From NCBI GenBank assembly GCA_018644745.1, contig JABGPX010000222.1, positions 1 through 6,183 of the forward strand: a DNA stretch of 6,183 bases, written 5' to 3'. The notes below the pieces were generated by a model. The model ran no database searches. It was given only the letters and a program-made list of their open reading frames with translations, and was not told where the DNA came from. The position numbers were made by a program, and so were the translations under genes. This DNA comes from Spirochaetales bacterium. GTDB lineage: Bacteria; Spirochaetota; Spirochaetia; ARS1246. Within the stretch, counting starts at the first letter, position 1, and each line of letters opens with the position of its first letter. Of the stretch, positions 1 through 6,183 are shown in pieces.

Positions 1-2678
1 CCGAGATGATGGCCGAACTGTTCGGAGAAGTACCAAACGCACTCTCCAATACTCTTCGTATCGCGGAAATGTGCAATCTGGAAATACCGCTTCCAGGCCC
101 CCAATTGCCCGATTACGCCATTCCGCCGGAGTTTGAATCCCCGGCTTCGTATCTCAACCATTTGACCCATGAGGGCCTGGCAAAACGATTTAACCGGGTC
201 GATGACGCTCTTCGCAAACGAGCCGAGTATGAGTTGGGTGTTATAACATCTATGGGTTTCACCGGCTACTTTCTCATCGTTTGGGACTTCATAAAGTACG
301 CGTTGGAACATGACATCCCTGTCGGCCCGGGGCGTGGCTCCGGTGCCGGCTCTGTTGTGGCTTATGTGCTGAATATCACCAACATCGATCCAATCAAATA
401 TGGCTTACTGTTCGAACGTTTTCTGAATCCTGAGCGGGTAAGTATGCCGGATTTCGATATCGATTTCTGCTTCGAACGACGGCAGGAAGTAATTAATTAC
501 GTCACAGAGAAATACGGTGCGGAAAGAGTCGGCCAGATCATCACCTTCGGACGCTTGAAAGCAAAAGCGGTGCTGAGAGATGTTGCCCGGGTTCTCGACA
601 TGCCGTATTCGGAAGCCGACACAATAGCGAAGCTCATCCCAAACGGGCCCAAAGTTAAACTCAAGACGGCAATCGCTGAAGAACCAAGGCTGCAGGAACT
701 GGATAGCCAGGGAGGAAAGTACCAGGATCTGCTCCGTACTGGTTTGAAGCTCGAGGGGCTCAACCGCCATGCGTCCACTCATGCAGCTGGAATCGTGATC
801 GGGAAAACCAAATTAACCGACTATGTTCCGCTGTACCGGGACGCGAAAACAGGATCTATATCTACTCAGTATACCTGGGAACTGCTCGAAGAATGCGGCC
901 TCGTTAAAATGGATTTTCTCGGCCTCAAGACTCTCACCCTCATAAAGAATACTGTGGATCTTATACATAAATCTTTCCCCGATTTCGACATAGAGAAGAT
1001 TGCCGAAGATGATCAGGCGACTTTTGATCTTCTTGGTCTGGGAAGAAGCACCTGCGTTTTTCAGTTCGAGAGTTCGGGAATGCAGAGCATCCTGAAAAGA
1101 GCAAAACCTCAGCGCATCGAAGATCTCATTGCCCTAAACGCACTGTACCGCCCGGGCCCGATGGATAACATAGATCAATTTGTCGACTCAAAAAACGGCA
1201 AGCAGGCAATAAAATATCCTCTGCCCCAACTCGAAAACATTCTGAAAGAAACCTACGGAGTTATCGTTTATCAGGAACAGGTGATGGAGATAGCCCGGAT
1301 CGTCGGCGGCTATTCTCTCGGTCAGGCCGATATATTGCGGCGGGCGATGGGTAAAAAGAAAGCCGAGATCATGGAGAAAGAAAAAAAGGGTTTTGTTGCT
1401 GGTGCGCGGGAGCAAAGCTTCACGGAGAAACAGGCGGCGGATATCTTCGATTTGCTAATTCCTTTCGCCGGTTACGGTTTTAATAAATCTCACGCTGCAG
1501 CATATTCGGTTTTGGCGTATCAAACTGCTTATCTGAAGGCGAATTATCCGGCTGAATTCATGGCGGCGAACTTAACCAATGAAATCGATTCCACCGATAA
1601 ACTCACCCAGTATATCGGCGAATCCGAGGCAATGGGGCTCGAACTACTCCCACCGAATATAAATCTTTCAGAAAAGGTTTTCACCGTTGTTGACGGGAAT
1701 ATTGTTTACGGACTCATGGGAATGAAAAATGTCGGCGCCTCAGCCGTTGATGAAATTACCCACGCACGCGTCGAAAAAGGAACATATACTACGTTGCTTG
1801 ATTTCATCGAAAAAGTCGATTTGAAGACGGTGAATCACAAAGTGCTCGAGACACTCATCAAAGCGGGCCTCTTCGATTCCACCGGTCATACCCGGGCGAC
1901 CCTCATAGAAAATCTCGACAGGATGATAGAATTCGTCGGCGCAAAGAAAGAGCAGCTTCTGGTAGGCCAGGTTTCTCTTTTCGAAGGTGATGAAAGCAGC
2001 GAGATAGATTCTTTTGAGATGGAGGAAATAGATGAGTGGAATGTTTACGATCGGCTTGGATACGAGAAGGAAATCATGGGTTTCTATTTCTCCGGTCATC
2101 CACTAGATGAGTACCGCGAGAAATGGGAACGATCCGCCAATTTGGATCTGGCCGCGCCGGAGAATTATACCGCCGAAAAATCCTACAATCTCATCGGCCT
2201 GGTGAGAACCGTGCGGGAAATCCAAACCCGCAGGAACTCCAAAATGGCATTTATCCAGATTGAAGACTATAACGGGTCTATAGAACTGGTTGTATTCTCG
2301 GAACAATGGGAACTGAACCGCGAACTGCTCACTCAGGATTCGATTGTCGGTATTCAAGGCAAACTTGATGTATCACGAGGCGACCCGAAGATAATTGTCG
2401 ACAAAGTTATAGATCCCGATCGATTGCCGGAAGTCTCGCCAAAGGGAATACACATAAAGCTCTCCCATCAGTTCCGCGACGAAACCGAGTTGTACAATCT
2501 GAGAGCTTTTCTGATAGACCGGCAGGGCAGCTGCGCGCTCTACCTTCACACTCCGAATAAAGAGAAGGGGGAAGATGTAGTAATCAAAGCATCACCCCAA
2601 CTGTGCGTTTCTCATCACAACCATATACTCGAAGAAATACGCGATTTACCCGAGGTCGCAGCAGTCTGGCCCGAATAA
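1..2678 (+). CDS. dnaE: DNA polymerase III subunit alpha (DnaE), 5'-truncated by the window edge
   Basis: This is the catalytic subunit of the replicative DNA polymerase, adding dNTPs at the fork in the cytoplasm. The frame is open from the first base (complete codons start at 3). The ATG at 6 is internal, so the true start and most of the N-terminal PHP domain lie upstream. Counting from that ATG, the polymerase motif PDFDIDF is at residues 148-154 and supplies two catalytic aspartates (D149, D151). The third is D303 in KMDFLGL. PVGPGRGSGAGS (105-116), YRPGP (381-385), YQEQVM (422-427), RRAMGKKK (445-452) and GYGFNKSHAAAY (489-500) are family signatures. A helix-hairpin-helix region (about 600-640), a beta-clamp-binding motif QVSLF (655-659) and an OB fold (about 725-805) follow. 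Motif spacing matches E. coli DnaE with about 252 residues missing, implying a full length near 1,145. The C-terminus is intact. This is the DnaE type, not PolC, since no exonuclease is inserted. Confidence 0.98.
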   Translation, partial: EMMAELFGEVPNALSNTLRIAEMCNLEIPLPGPQLPDYAIPPEFESPASYLNHLTHEGLAKRFNRVDDALRKRAEYELGVITSMGFTGYFLIVWDFIKYALEHDIPVGPGRGSGAGSVVAYVLNITNIDPIKYGLLFERFLNPERVSMPDFDIDFCFERRQEVINYVTEKYGAERVGQIITFGRLKAKAVLRDVARVLDMPYSEADTIAKLIPNGPKVKLKTAIAEEPRLQELDSQGGKYQDLLRTGLKLEGLNRHASTHAAGIVIGKTKLTDYVPLYRDAKTGSISTQYTWELLEECGLVKMDFLGLKTLTLIKNTVDLIHKSFPDFDIEKIAEDDQATFDLLGLGRSTCVFQFESSGMQSILKRAKPQRIEDLIALNALYRPGPMDNIDQFVDSKNGKQAIKYPLPQLENILKETYGVIVYQEQVMEIARIVGGYSLGQADILRRAMGKKKAEIMEKEKKGFVAGAREQSFTEKQAADIFDLLIPFAGYGFNKSHAAAYSVLAYQTAYLKANYPAEFMAANLTNEIDSTDKLTQYIGESEAMGLELLPPNINLSEKVFTVVDGNIVYGLMGMKNVGASAVDEITHARVEKGTYTTLLDFIEKVDLKTVNHKVLETLIKAGLFDSTGHTRATLIENLDRMIEFVGAKKEQLLVGQVSLFEGDESSEIDSFEMEEIDEWNVYDRLGYEKEIMGFYFSGHPLDEYREKWERSANLDLAAPENYTAEKSYNLIGLVRTVREIQTRRNSKMAFIQIEDYNGSIELVVFSEQWELNRELLTQDSIVGIQGKLDVSRGDPKIIVDKVIDPDRLPEVSPKGIHIKLSHQFRDETELYNLRAFLIDRQGSCALYLHTPNKEKGEDVVIKASPQLCVSHHNHILEEIRDLPEVAAVWPE

Positions 2679-2693
2679 GCCTAGCTCCCCTCT

Positions 2694-2721
2694 TTGTTGA
2701 TCTCGCAAGAAATGATAAAAT
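2694..2721 (+). promoter_or_regulatory. Possible weak promoter upstream of the YggT gene
   Basis: In the 49-base gap after dnaE, TTGTTG (2694-2699) and TAAAAT (2716-2721) are separated by 16 bases. The -10 matches the sigma70 consensus at five of six positions; the -35 matches only in its TTG. Transcription from it would begin near 2728, on or next to the YggT ATG, giving a leaderless message. This fits the absence of a Shine-Dalgarno sequence there. The gap is AT-rich near its end, so a chance match is quite possible. Confidence 0.2.
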
Positions 2722-2727
2722 AACTGT

Positions 2728-3324
2728 ATGACCATAGAAATCATACTTCGAATTATAAGCGGTGCGCTCTCAGTCTACATGCTCCTGTTATTTATCCGGA
2801 TTCTCCTTACCTGGTTCTCCGGAGAAGGCAGCCTGGGCAGACCTCAGGAGATACTTAAGTCAGTCACCGATCCGTATTTGAATATTTTCAGAAGAATACC
2901 ATTCCTACGAAGCGGACGCATCGATTTCTCACCAATCGCGGCAATCATATCTCTGGGAATTGTCTTTAATATCGTTGAAAAACTGCGGTACTCGGGAAAC
3001 ATAAGCCTTGGCTTTATACTTGCGCTCATCGTTTCGGCGCTCTGGTCGGCGGCTTTTTTTATTCTCGGATTTTTCATCATTCTTGTCGCCATTCGGCTAG
3101 TGGCCGTGCTTATAGGACGCACTAGTTTTAACCCGTTTTGGCAGACAATCGATCTCATGGTGAACCCTATCCTCAGTTTTATTCAACGGCAGATTCTCCG
3201 GGGTAGACAGCTATCCTATAAAACCGGCCTCGGAGTCGGGCTCGGAGTTCTCGTACTCACCGCGATTGTCGGCAGATTCCTCATAACCCAGCTCACGATT
3301 ATCCTGCTGAGGATCCCCTTTTAA
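2728..3324 (+). CDS. YggT family integral membrane protein
   Basis: This is a 198-residue hydrophobic protein with the two-repeat layout of the YGGT family (E. coli YggT is of similar length). The first repeat has a membrane helix at about 8-30 (LLLFIRILLTWF), a polar loop with VTDPYLNIFRRI (46-57) and GRIDFSPI (63-70), then a second helix at about 67-86. A long hydrophobic stretch at about 93-128 may hold one or two helices. The second, degenerate repeat has NPFWQTIDLMVNPILSFIQRQI (starting at N135) followed by a helix at about 168-191. No signal peptide is separate from the first helix. The family is linked in the literature to osmotic or envelope functions and, in some bacteria, to cell division, but no biochemical activity is established, so no function is assigned. 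The ATG at 2728 is the first start after the in-frame stop at 2716. No Shine-Dalgarno sequence is visible. The gene lies 49 bases after dnaE and 12 before recG. Confidence 0.9.
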   Translation: MTIEIILRIISGALSVYMLLLFIRILLTWFSGEGSLGRPQEILKSVTDPYLNIFRRIPFLRSGRIDFSPIAAIISLGIVFNIVEKLRYSGNISLGFILALIVSALWSAAFFILGFFIILVAIRLVAVLIGRTSFNPFWQTIDLMVNPILSFIQRQILRGRQLSYKTGLGVGLGVLVLTAIVGRFLITQLTIILLRIPF

Positions 3325-3336
3325 GCCGCCGCAGCG

Positions 3337-5412
3337 ATGTTTCTTCGAGAGCTGAGAGATTCCGTCGGTTCAATTAAGGGTATCGGAAAAGTATCTCAAA
3401 AAGCCCTTGAAGGATTTGGCATCCAAACTGTCGCGGATCTTCTTGTCCATTTTCCACGTGGATATGAAGACCGCCAAGCCAGGAAATCTCTCGGCGAAAT
3501 TAAGGCCGAGGGGCAGGCAAACACCGTCGTAACAATTATATCACACAGCTTTTTCGGCCCGCCCGGGAAGAGCACATTGAAGATTTTGGTTTCAGATGAA
3601 ACCGGAACTGCTTCGCTGGTATGTTTCGGCAGAAATTTTCTGTCCCGCTCCCTGGTTCCCGGCAGGAAATACTTTCTCTTTGGCCATTTCGCATACCGGT
3701 TCAATGAACTTCAAAGCTCTTCCTTTGAAACCGAACCTTTCACTAGCCAGCCTTCGAATTTCGGTATTATTTTGCCGATCTACCCGCTGACCGGAGCGTT
3801 AACGCAGAATTTCTTCAGGAAAACCATTCGATCGGCTGTCGACGATCATTTAAACGCGGTCGATAGCGAGATGCCTGAGATACTCAGAAATCGCAGAAAA
3901 CTCTTGTCCAAAAGAGATGCTATACGGCAGATCCACTATCCGCCATCTCAGAAGGCAATCACAAAGGCGCGAAAGACCCTTTGTTTCGAGGAGCTCTTCT
4001 TTCTTCAGCTGATCGTAAAACGGCGGACCCTGAAGGCCAGAGCAAACAGCAGAGAGCTTCGAACACTATCAGACTCATATGCCCAGAAGCTCATCAATCG
4101 CTTGGATTTTAGGCTCACTGTTGATCAGGAAAAAGTTTTCGGGGAAATAAGAGGCGATCTTCAATCCGCCGTTCCAATGACCCGCCTCCTTCAGGGTGAT
4201 GTCGGCTGCGGAAAAACCCTTGTAGCTCTTCTCAGTGCCCTTCTGATTGTGGAAGACGGCGGTCAGGTCGCCATAATGGCACCGACCGAACTGCTCGCGC
4301 GGCAGCATGCCGAGTCGGCAGCTGAACTGCTGGAACCCCTTGGCATCAGGGCGGCGTTGCTCTCGAGCAACGTCAAGGCGGAGGCGCGAAGGCATCTTCT
4401 TCAGGCATTGAAGAACGGCGAAATCGATATACTGCTGGGCACCCATGCGCTTTTTTCGAAGGATGTCCGCTACAAAAACCTCGGCCTGGCAATTGTCGAC
4501 GAACAGCATCGTTTCGGAGTTCTGCAGAGAATATCTCTTGTCGAGAAGGGCGAGGGTAGATCAGGGCCGGATCTGCTCCTGATGACAGCGACACCGATTC
4601 CAAGAAGCCTTGCACTCACGGTTTTCGGCGATCTGGATGTCTCGACAATACGCACAATGCCCCTAGGCCGCAAACCAGTGGCCACTCACTTAACTCGGCT
4701 CGGAAATGAGGAGAAAGTGTACAGCTGGGTTACCAGGGAGATAGAAAATGGACGACAGGCGTATTTCGTGTATCCTCTCATCCAGCAGTCGTCCGCCCTC
4801 GACCTGAAAGACGCGGAAAGCGCTTATGCTGACCTCGCCGGTCATGTATTTCCAGGCCGGAAGTTGGCGCTGATCCACTCAAAACTTCCGGAAGAAACGA
4901 AGAGACATACCATGACTGAGTTTAAGGCCGGCAGAATTGACATACTTGTCGCCACCAGCGTAGTGGAAGTGGGGGTCAACGTAGCAAATGCTACCTGTAT
5001 GGTGGTCGAGCATGCTGATCGTTTTGGTCTCTCGGCGCTCCATCAGCTTCGCGGACGGGTTGGGAGAGCGGAATACCAGTCCCACGCTTTTCTCGTCTAC
5101 CATCAGGACGCAGGCGAGGACGCGAAAGCAAGGCTAATGGCGATGAAGGAACACAATGACGGTTTCGCCATATCAGAGATGGATCTAAATATCAGGGGCC
5201 CGGGAGAATTAACCGGAATTCACCAATCTGGCCGATTCAGACTTCTCATCGCTGATATCGTCCGGGATCTTGACTTACTCAAGCTAGCCCGCCACGATGT
5301 GGATGAAATCCTTACGCGAGATCCGGGACTGCTCGAACCGCAAAATGCCATCGTTCGGCAGGTACTCGAGCGCGCCGCCCCCTTCACGGACGATCTGGTT
5401 TCAGGCGGCTAA
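3337..5412 (+). CDS. recG: ATP-dependent DNA helicase RecG
   Basis: RecG is a superfamily 2 double-stranded DNA translocase that reverses stalled forks and migrates Holliday junctions and D- or R-loops. The protein is complete at 691 residues (E. coli 693). An N-terminal helix-hairpin-helix-like segment, IKGIGKVSQKALEGFGI (13-29), precedes the wedge OB fold (about 50-140). Helicase motifs run in order: Walker A GDVGCGKT (287-294), APTELLARQH (315-324), GTHALF (368-373), the Walker B box DEQHRFGV (388-395), TATPIPRSLALT (417-428), ATSVVEVGVNVANAT (539-553), QLRGRVGR (570-577), and the RecG-specific TRG region from DGFAISEMDLN to GPGELTGIHQSG (608-632). Walker A has Cys where Ser is common, and TGIHQSG replaces the usual G-T-R-Q-S-G; neither should abolish ATPase activity. 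The ATG at 3337 is the only start between the yggT stop (same frame, four codons earlier) and the conserved N-terminus. No Shine-Dalgarno sequence is visible, so translation may depend on coupling to yggT. Confidence 0.98.
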   Translation: MFLRELRDSVGSIKGIGKVSQKALEGFGIQTVADLLVHFPRGYEDRQARKSLGEIKAEGQANTVVTIISHSFFGPPGKSTLKILVSDETGTASLVCFGRNFLSRSLVPGRKYFLFGHFAYRFNELQSSSFETEPFTSQPSNFGIILPIYPLTGALTQNFFRKTIRSAVDDHLNAVDSEMPEILRNRRKLLSKRDAIRQIHYPPSQKAITKARKTLCFEELFFLQLIVKRRTLKARANSRELRTLSDSYAQKLINRLDFRLTVDQEKVFGEIRGDLQSAVPMTRLLQGDVGCGKTLVALLSALLIVEDGGQVAIMAPTELLARQHAESAAELLEPLGIRAALLSSNVKAEARRHLLQALKNGEIDILLGTHALFSKDVRYKNLGLAIVDEQHRFGVLQRISLVEKGEGRSGPDLLLMTATPIPRSLALTVFGDLDVSTIRTMPLGRKPVATHLTRLGNEEKVYSWVTREIENGRQAYFVYPLIQQSSALDLKDAESAYADLAGHVFPGRKLALIHSKLPEETKRHTMTEFKAGRIDILVATSVVEVGVNVANATCMVVEHADRFGLSALHQLRGRVGRAEYQSHAFLVYHQDAGEDAKARLMAMKEHNDGFAISEMDLNIRGPGELTGIHQSGRFRLLIADIVRDLDLLKLARHDVDEILTRDPGLLEPQNAIVRQVLERAAPFTDDLVSGG

Positions 5413-5432
5413 CACGCATTAAGATGGAGAAC

Positions 5433-5438
5433 AGGAAG
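5433..5438 (+). promoter_or_regulatory. Ribosome binding site for rsmD
   Basis: AGGAAG ends two bases before the ATG at 5441; the AGGA core is four bases away, a tight spacing. A second purine run, GGAGA at 5426-5430, lies about ten bases upstream and could serve instead. The ATG at 5441 is the first start after the in-frame stop at 5420 and leads straight into the conserved MRITGG N-terminus, which supports this start. Confidence 0.55.
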
Positions 5439-5440
5439 TA

Positions 5441-5971
5441 ATGAGAATCACAGGCGGTCTCTACGGAGGAAGAAATATTATCTGTCCGCCAGGTATAATT
5501 CGACCGGCCATGGATAGGATGCGGGAATCGATTTTCAGTATACTTGGTGATCTATCGGGCGCTGATTTTCTCGATCTCTATTCCGGCTCAGGCATCATCG
5601 GCATTGAAGCATCATCCCGGGGAGCAGGAAGTGTCATCCTCGTGGAAAAAGATCGCAGAAAACTGCCTGTATTGAAAAGAAATATCACGTTTGTAGAAAC
5701 AGATATTAAAATAATCAACATGGCGGCGGAACGTTATCTTTCTATGGCGAAAGTAAATTTTGATTATATTTTCGCGGATCCGCCGTTTCCGCAGAAAGAA
5801 AAAATAAAAATCCTTGAGCTCATATCTCGCAAATCTCTATTACGTGATAAGGGGACTTTTCTTATTCATTATCCTGTAGAAGATACGCTTCCGGAAGAAA
5901 CAGGTGACCTTATTTTATCAGACAAAAGAAAATACGGCCGCTCGATAGTAAATTTCTATTCGAGAGCCTAG
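5441..5971 (+). CDS. rsmD: 16S rRNA (guanine(966)-N2)-methyltransferase RsmD
   Basis: RsmD uses S-adenosylmethionine to methylate N2 of G966 in helix 31 of 16S rRNA, near the ribosomal P site, during 30S assembly. The 176-residue protein is slightly shorter than E. coli RsmD (about 198) but has every expected block. These are the N-terminal MRITGG strand with GRN (10-12 region), the substrate-side RPxxDRxRE signature (21-29, read as RPAMDRMRE), the SAM-binding motif I DLYSGSGIIGIEA (45-57), the acidic motif II end VEKD (68-71), and the catalytic motif IV DPPF (113-116) preceded by FDYIFA. The C-terminus KRKYGRSIVNFY (162-173) is the usual final strand. It starts 28 bases after recG and ends 8 bases from a convergent small ORF. 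Its second half is much more AT-rich than recG, with many AAA and ATA codons. DPPF and the N-terminal signature favour RsmD over other Rossmann methyltransferases. Confidence 0.95.
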   Translation: MRITGGLYGGRNIICPPGIIRPAMDRMRESIFSILGDLSGADFLDLYSGSGIIGIEASSRGAGSVILVEKDRRKLPVLKRNITFVETDIKIINMAAERYLSMAKVNFDYIFADPPFPQKEKIKILELISRKSLLRDKGTFLIHYPVEDTLPEETGDLILSDKRKYGRSIVNFYSRA

Positions 5972-5979
5972 GAAATTCT

Positions 5980-6120
5980 TTATCGGTCTATCGTTTCAGA
6001 CCATTCCTTCCATCTGTCCCAAAGAGAGGGCTGATCCGTAGGCTCACGATCCTGTTGGCTTTCTTCCTGGTCCTGTTCGCTTTCTGTTGACAGTAGATGC
6101 AGCTTTGTCTCGTCGATCAC
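5980..6120 (-). CDS. Small acidic hypothetical protein, 46 aa, convergent with rsmD
   Basis: This short minus-strand frame starts at GTG (6118-6120) and ends at TAA (5980-5982), 8 bases from the rsmD stop. An in-frame stop lies two codons before the GTG, so this is the only plausible start near the Shine-Dalgarno sequence. The product is strongly acidic (14 Asp/Glu against 5 Lys/Arg), and its middle is rich in Gln, Glu, Asp and Ser (residues 11-31), probably disordered. The C-terminus has three tryptophans at i, i+3 and i+6 in SLWDRWKEWSETIDR (32-46), which would line one face of a helix. There is no signal peptide, membrane segment or cysteine. I recognise no family. The good ribosome binding site, the spacing from the probable upstream gene and the neat convergent junction favour a real gene; the short length and lack of known homologues argue for caution. 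Confidence 0.5.
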   Translation of the reverse strand: MIDETKLHLLSTESEQDQEESQQDREPTDQPSLWDRWKEWSETIDR

Positions 6121-6127
6121 TTTTTAT

Positions 6128-6134
6128 CCACCTT
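6128..6134 (-). promoter_or_regulatory. Shine-Dalgarno sequence for the small minus-strand ORF
   Basis: Read on the minus strand, AAGGTGG sits seven bases before the GTG at 6120, ideal spacing and one mismatch from AAGGAGG. It is the best ribosome binding site in the window and fixes the GTG as the start. Confidence 0.5.
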
Positions 6135-6143
6135 AAGTAGAAC

Positions 6144-6183
6144 CTACACCACATAATCCGAGAAATCCTGCTGCGAGGCGGTT
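6144..6183 (-). CDS. C-terminal tail of a minus-strand gene entering from outside the window (tentative)
   Basis: The minus-strand frame with complete codons from 6182 down reads TASQQDFSDYVV and stops at TAG (6144-6146), 23 bases before the GTG of the small ORF, which is normal operon spacing. Its composition looks like an ordinary protein C-terminus. A second open frame from 6183 reads NRLAAGFLGLCGVGST and stops at TAA (6133-6135), overlapping the Shine-Dalgarno sequence, and cannot be excluded. With only a dozen codons visible, no identity can be given. Confidence 0.3.
   Translation of the reverse strand, partial: TASQQDFSDYVV

Noticed and set aside
6..8. ATG as the start of dnaE
   Set aside because: The frame is open upstream to the window edge, and about 250 conserved N-terminal residues are missing, so this methionine is internal.
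405..782. Long minus-strand open frames antisense to dnaE (also at 497-778, 1188-1415, 1740-2099, 2103-2357)
   Set aside because: They lie wholly opposite strongly conserved dnaE codons, resemble no known protein and have no gene-like context; they are shadows of the real frame.
3596..3790. 64-codon plus-strand frame inside recG
   Set aside because: It is out of frame with recG across its conserved OB region and has no ribosome binding site or recognisable content.
4075..5103. Minus-strand open frames antisense to the helicase core of recG
   Set aside because: They overlap one another and the conserved recG motifs, with no recognisable domains.
5985..6002. Inverted repeat GGTCT / AGACC with an 8-base loop as a bidirectional terminator between rsmD and the convergent ORF
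   Set aside because: The stem is only five base pairs, neither strand has a following T-run, and it lies inside the end of the small ORF.
6096..6155. Short plus-strand frame of about 19 codons (MQLCLVDHFL...)
   Set aside because: It is antisense to the better-supported minus-strand ORF and lacks a ribosome binding site.
1..6183. CRISPR arrays, transposons, tRNA/rRNA genes, toxin-antitoxin or defence systems
   Set aside because: Reading both strands gave no direct repeat series, terminal inverted repeats, transposase motifs, RNA gene signatures or defence-type domains; conserved housekeeping genes fill nearly all of the window.

Overview
The window is a plain chromosomal housekeeping stretch. 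It has four plus-strand genes in a tight same-strand run, followed by a short convergent region. The order is: the 3' three-quarters of dnaE (replicative DNA polymerase alpha subunit; its N-terminal PHP domain lies before the window), a YggT-family membrane protein, full-length recG (branch-migration helicase), and full-length rsmD (16S rRNA m2G966 methyltransferase). The gaps are 49, 12 and 28 bases, so one transcript is plausible.

After rsmD, the last ~200 bases carry nothing convincing on the plus strand. The minus strand holds a 46-codon GTG-started reading frame with a good Shine-Dalgarno sequence, ending 8 bases from the rsmD stop. Before it is the probable C-terminal tail of another minus-strand gene that enters from outside the window.

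The organism is a bacterium with moderate GC: roughly half GC overall, higher in sampled recG segments and clearly lower in the second half of rsmD. From memory, dnaE and recG lie close together in spirochaetes; I recall Borrelia having dnaE, one small gene, then recG. With the YggT gene between them, this suggests a free-living, moderate-GC spirochaete relative. That is an inference from gene order and was not tested by database search.

Functionally the genes fit a chromosome-maintenance and translation set: DnaE copies the chromosome, RecG remodels stalled forks and recombination intermediates, RsmD modifies the ribosome, and the YggT protein is a poorly characterised envelope protein. I found no mobile element, CRISPR array, RNA gene, toxin-antitoxin pair or defence system, and no evidence of an undescribed system. 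The least ordinary items are the small acidic, tryptophan-patterned minus-strand ORF, the lack of Shine-Dalgarno sequences before yggT and recG, and the AT-rich second half of rsmD.
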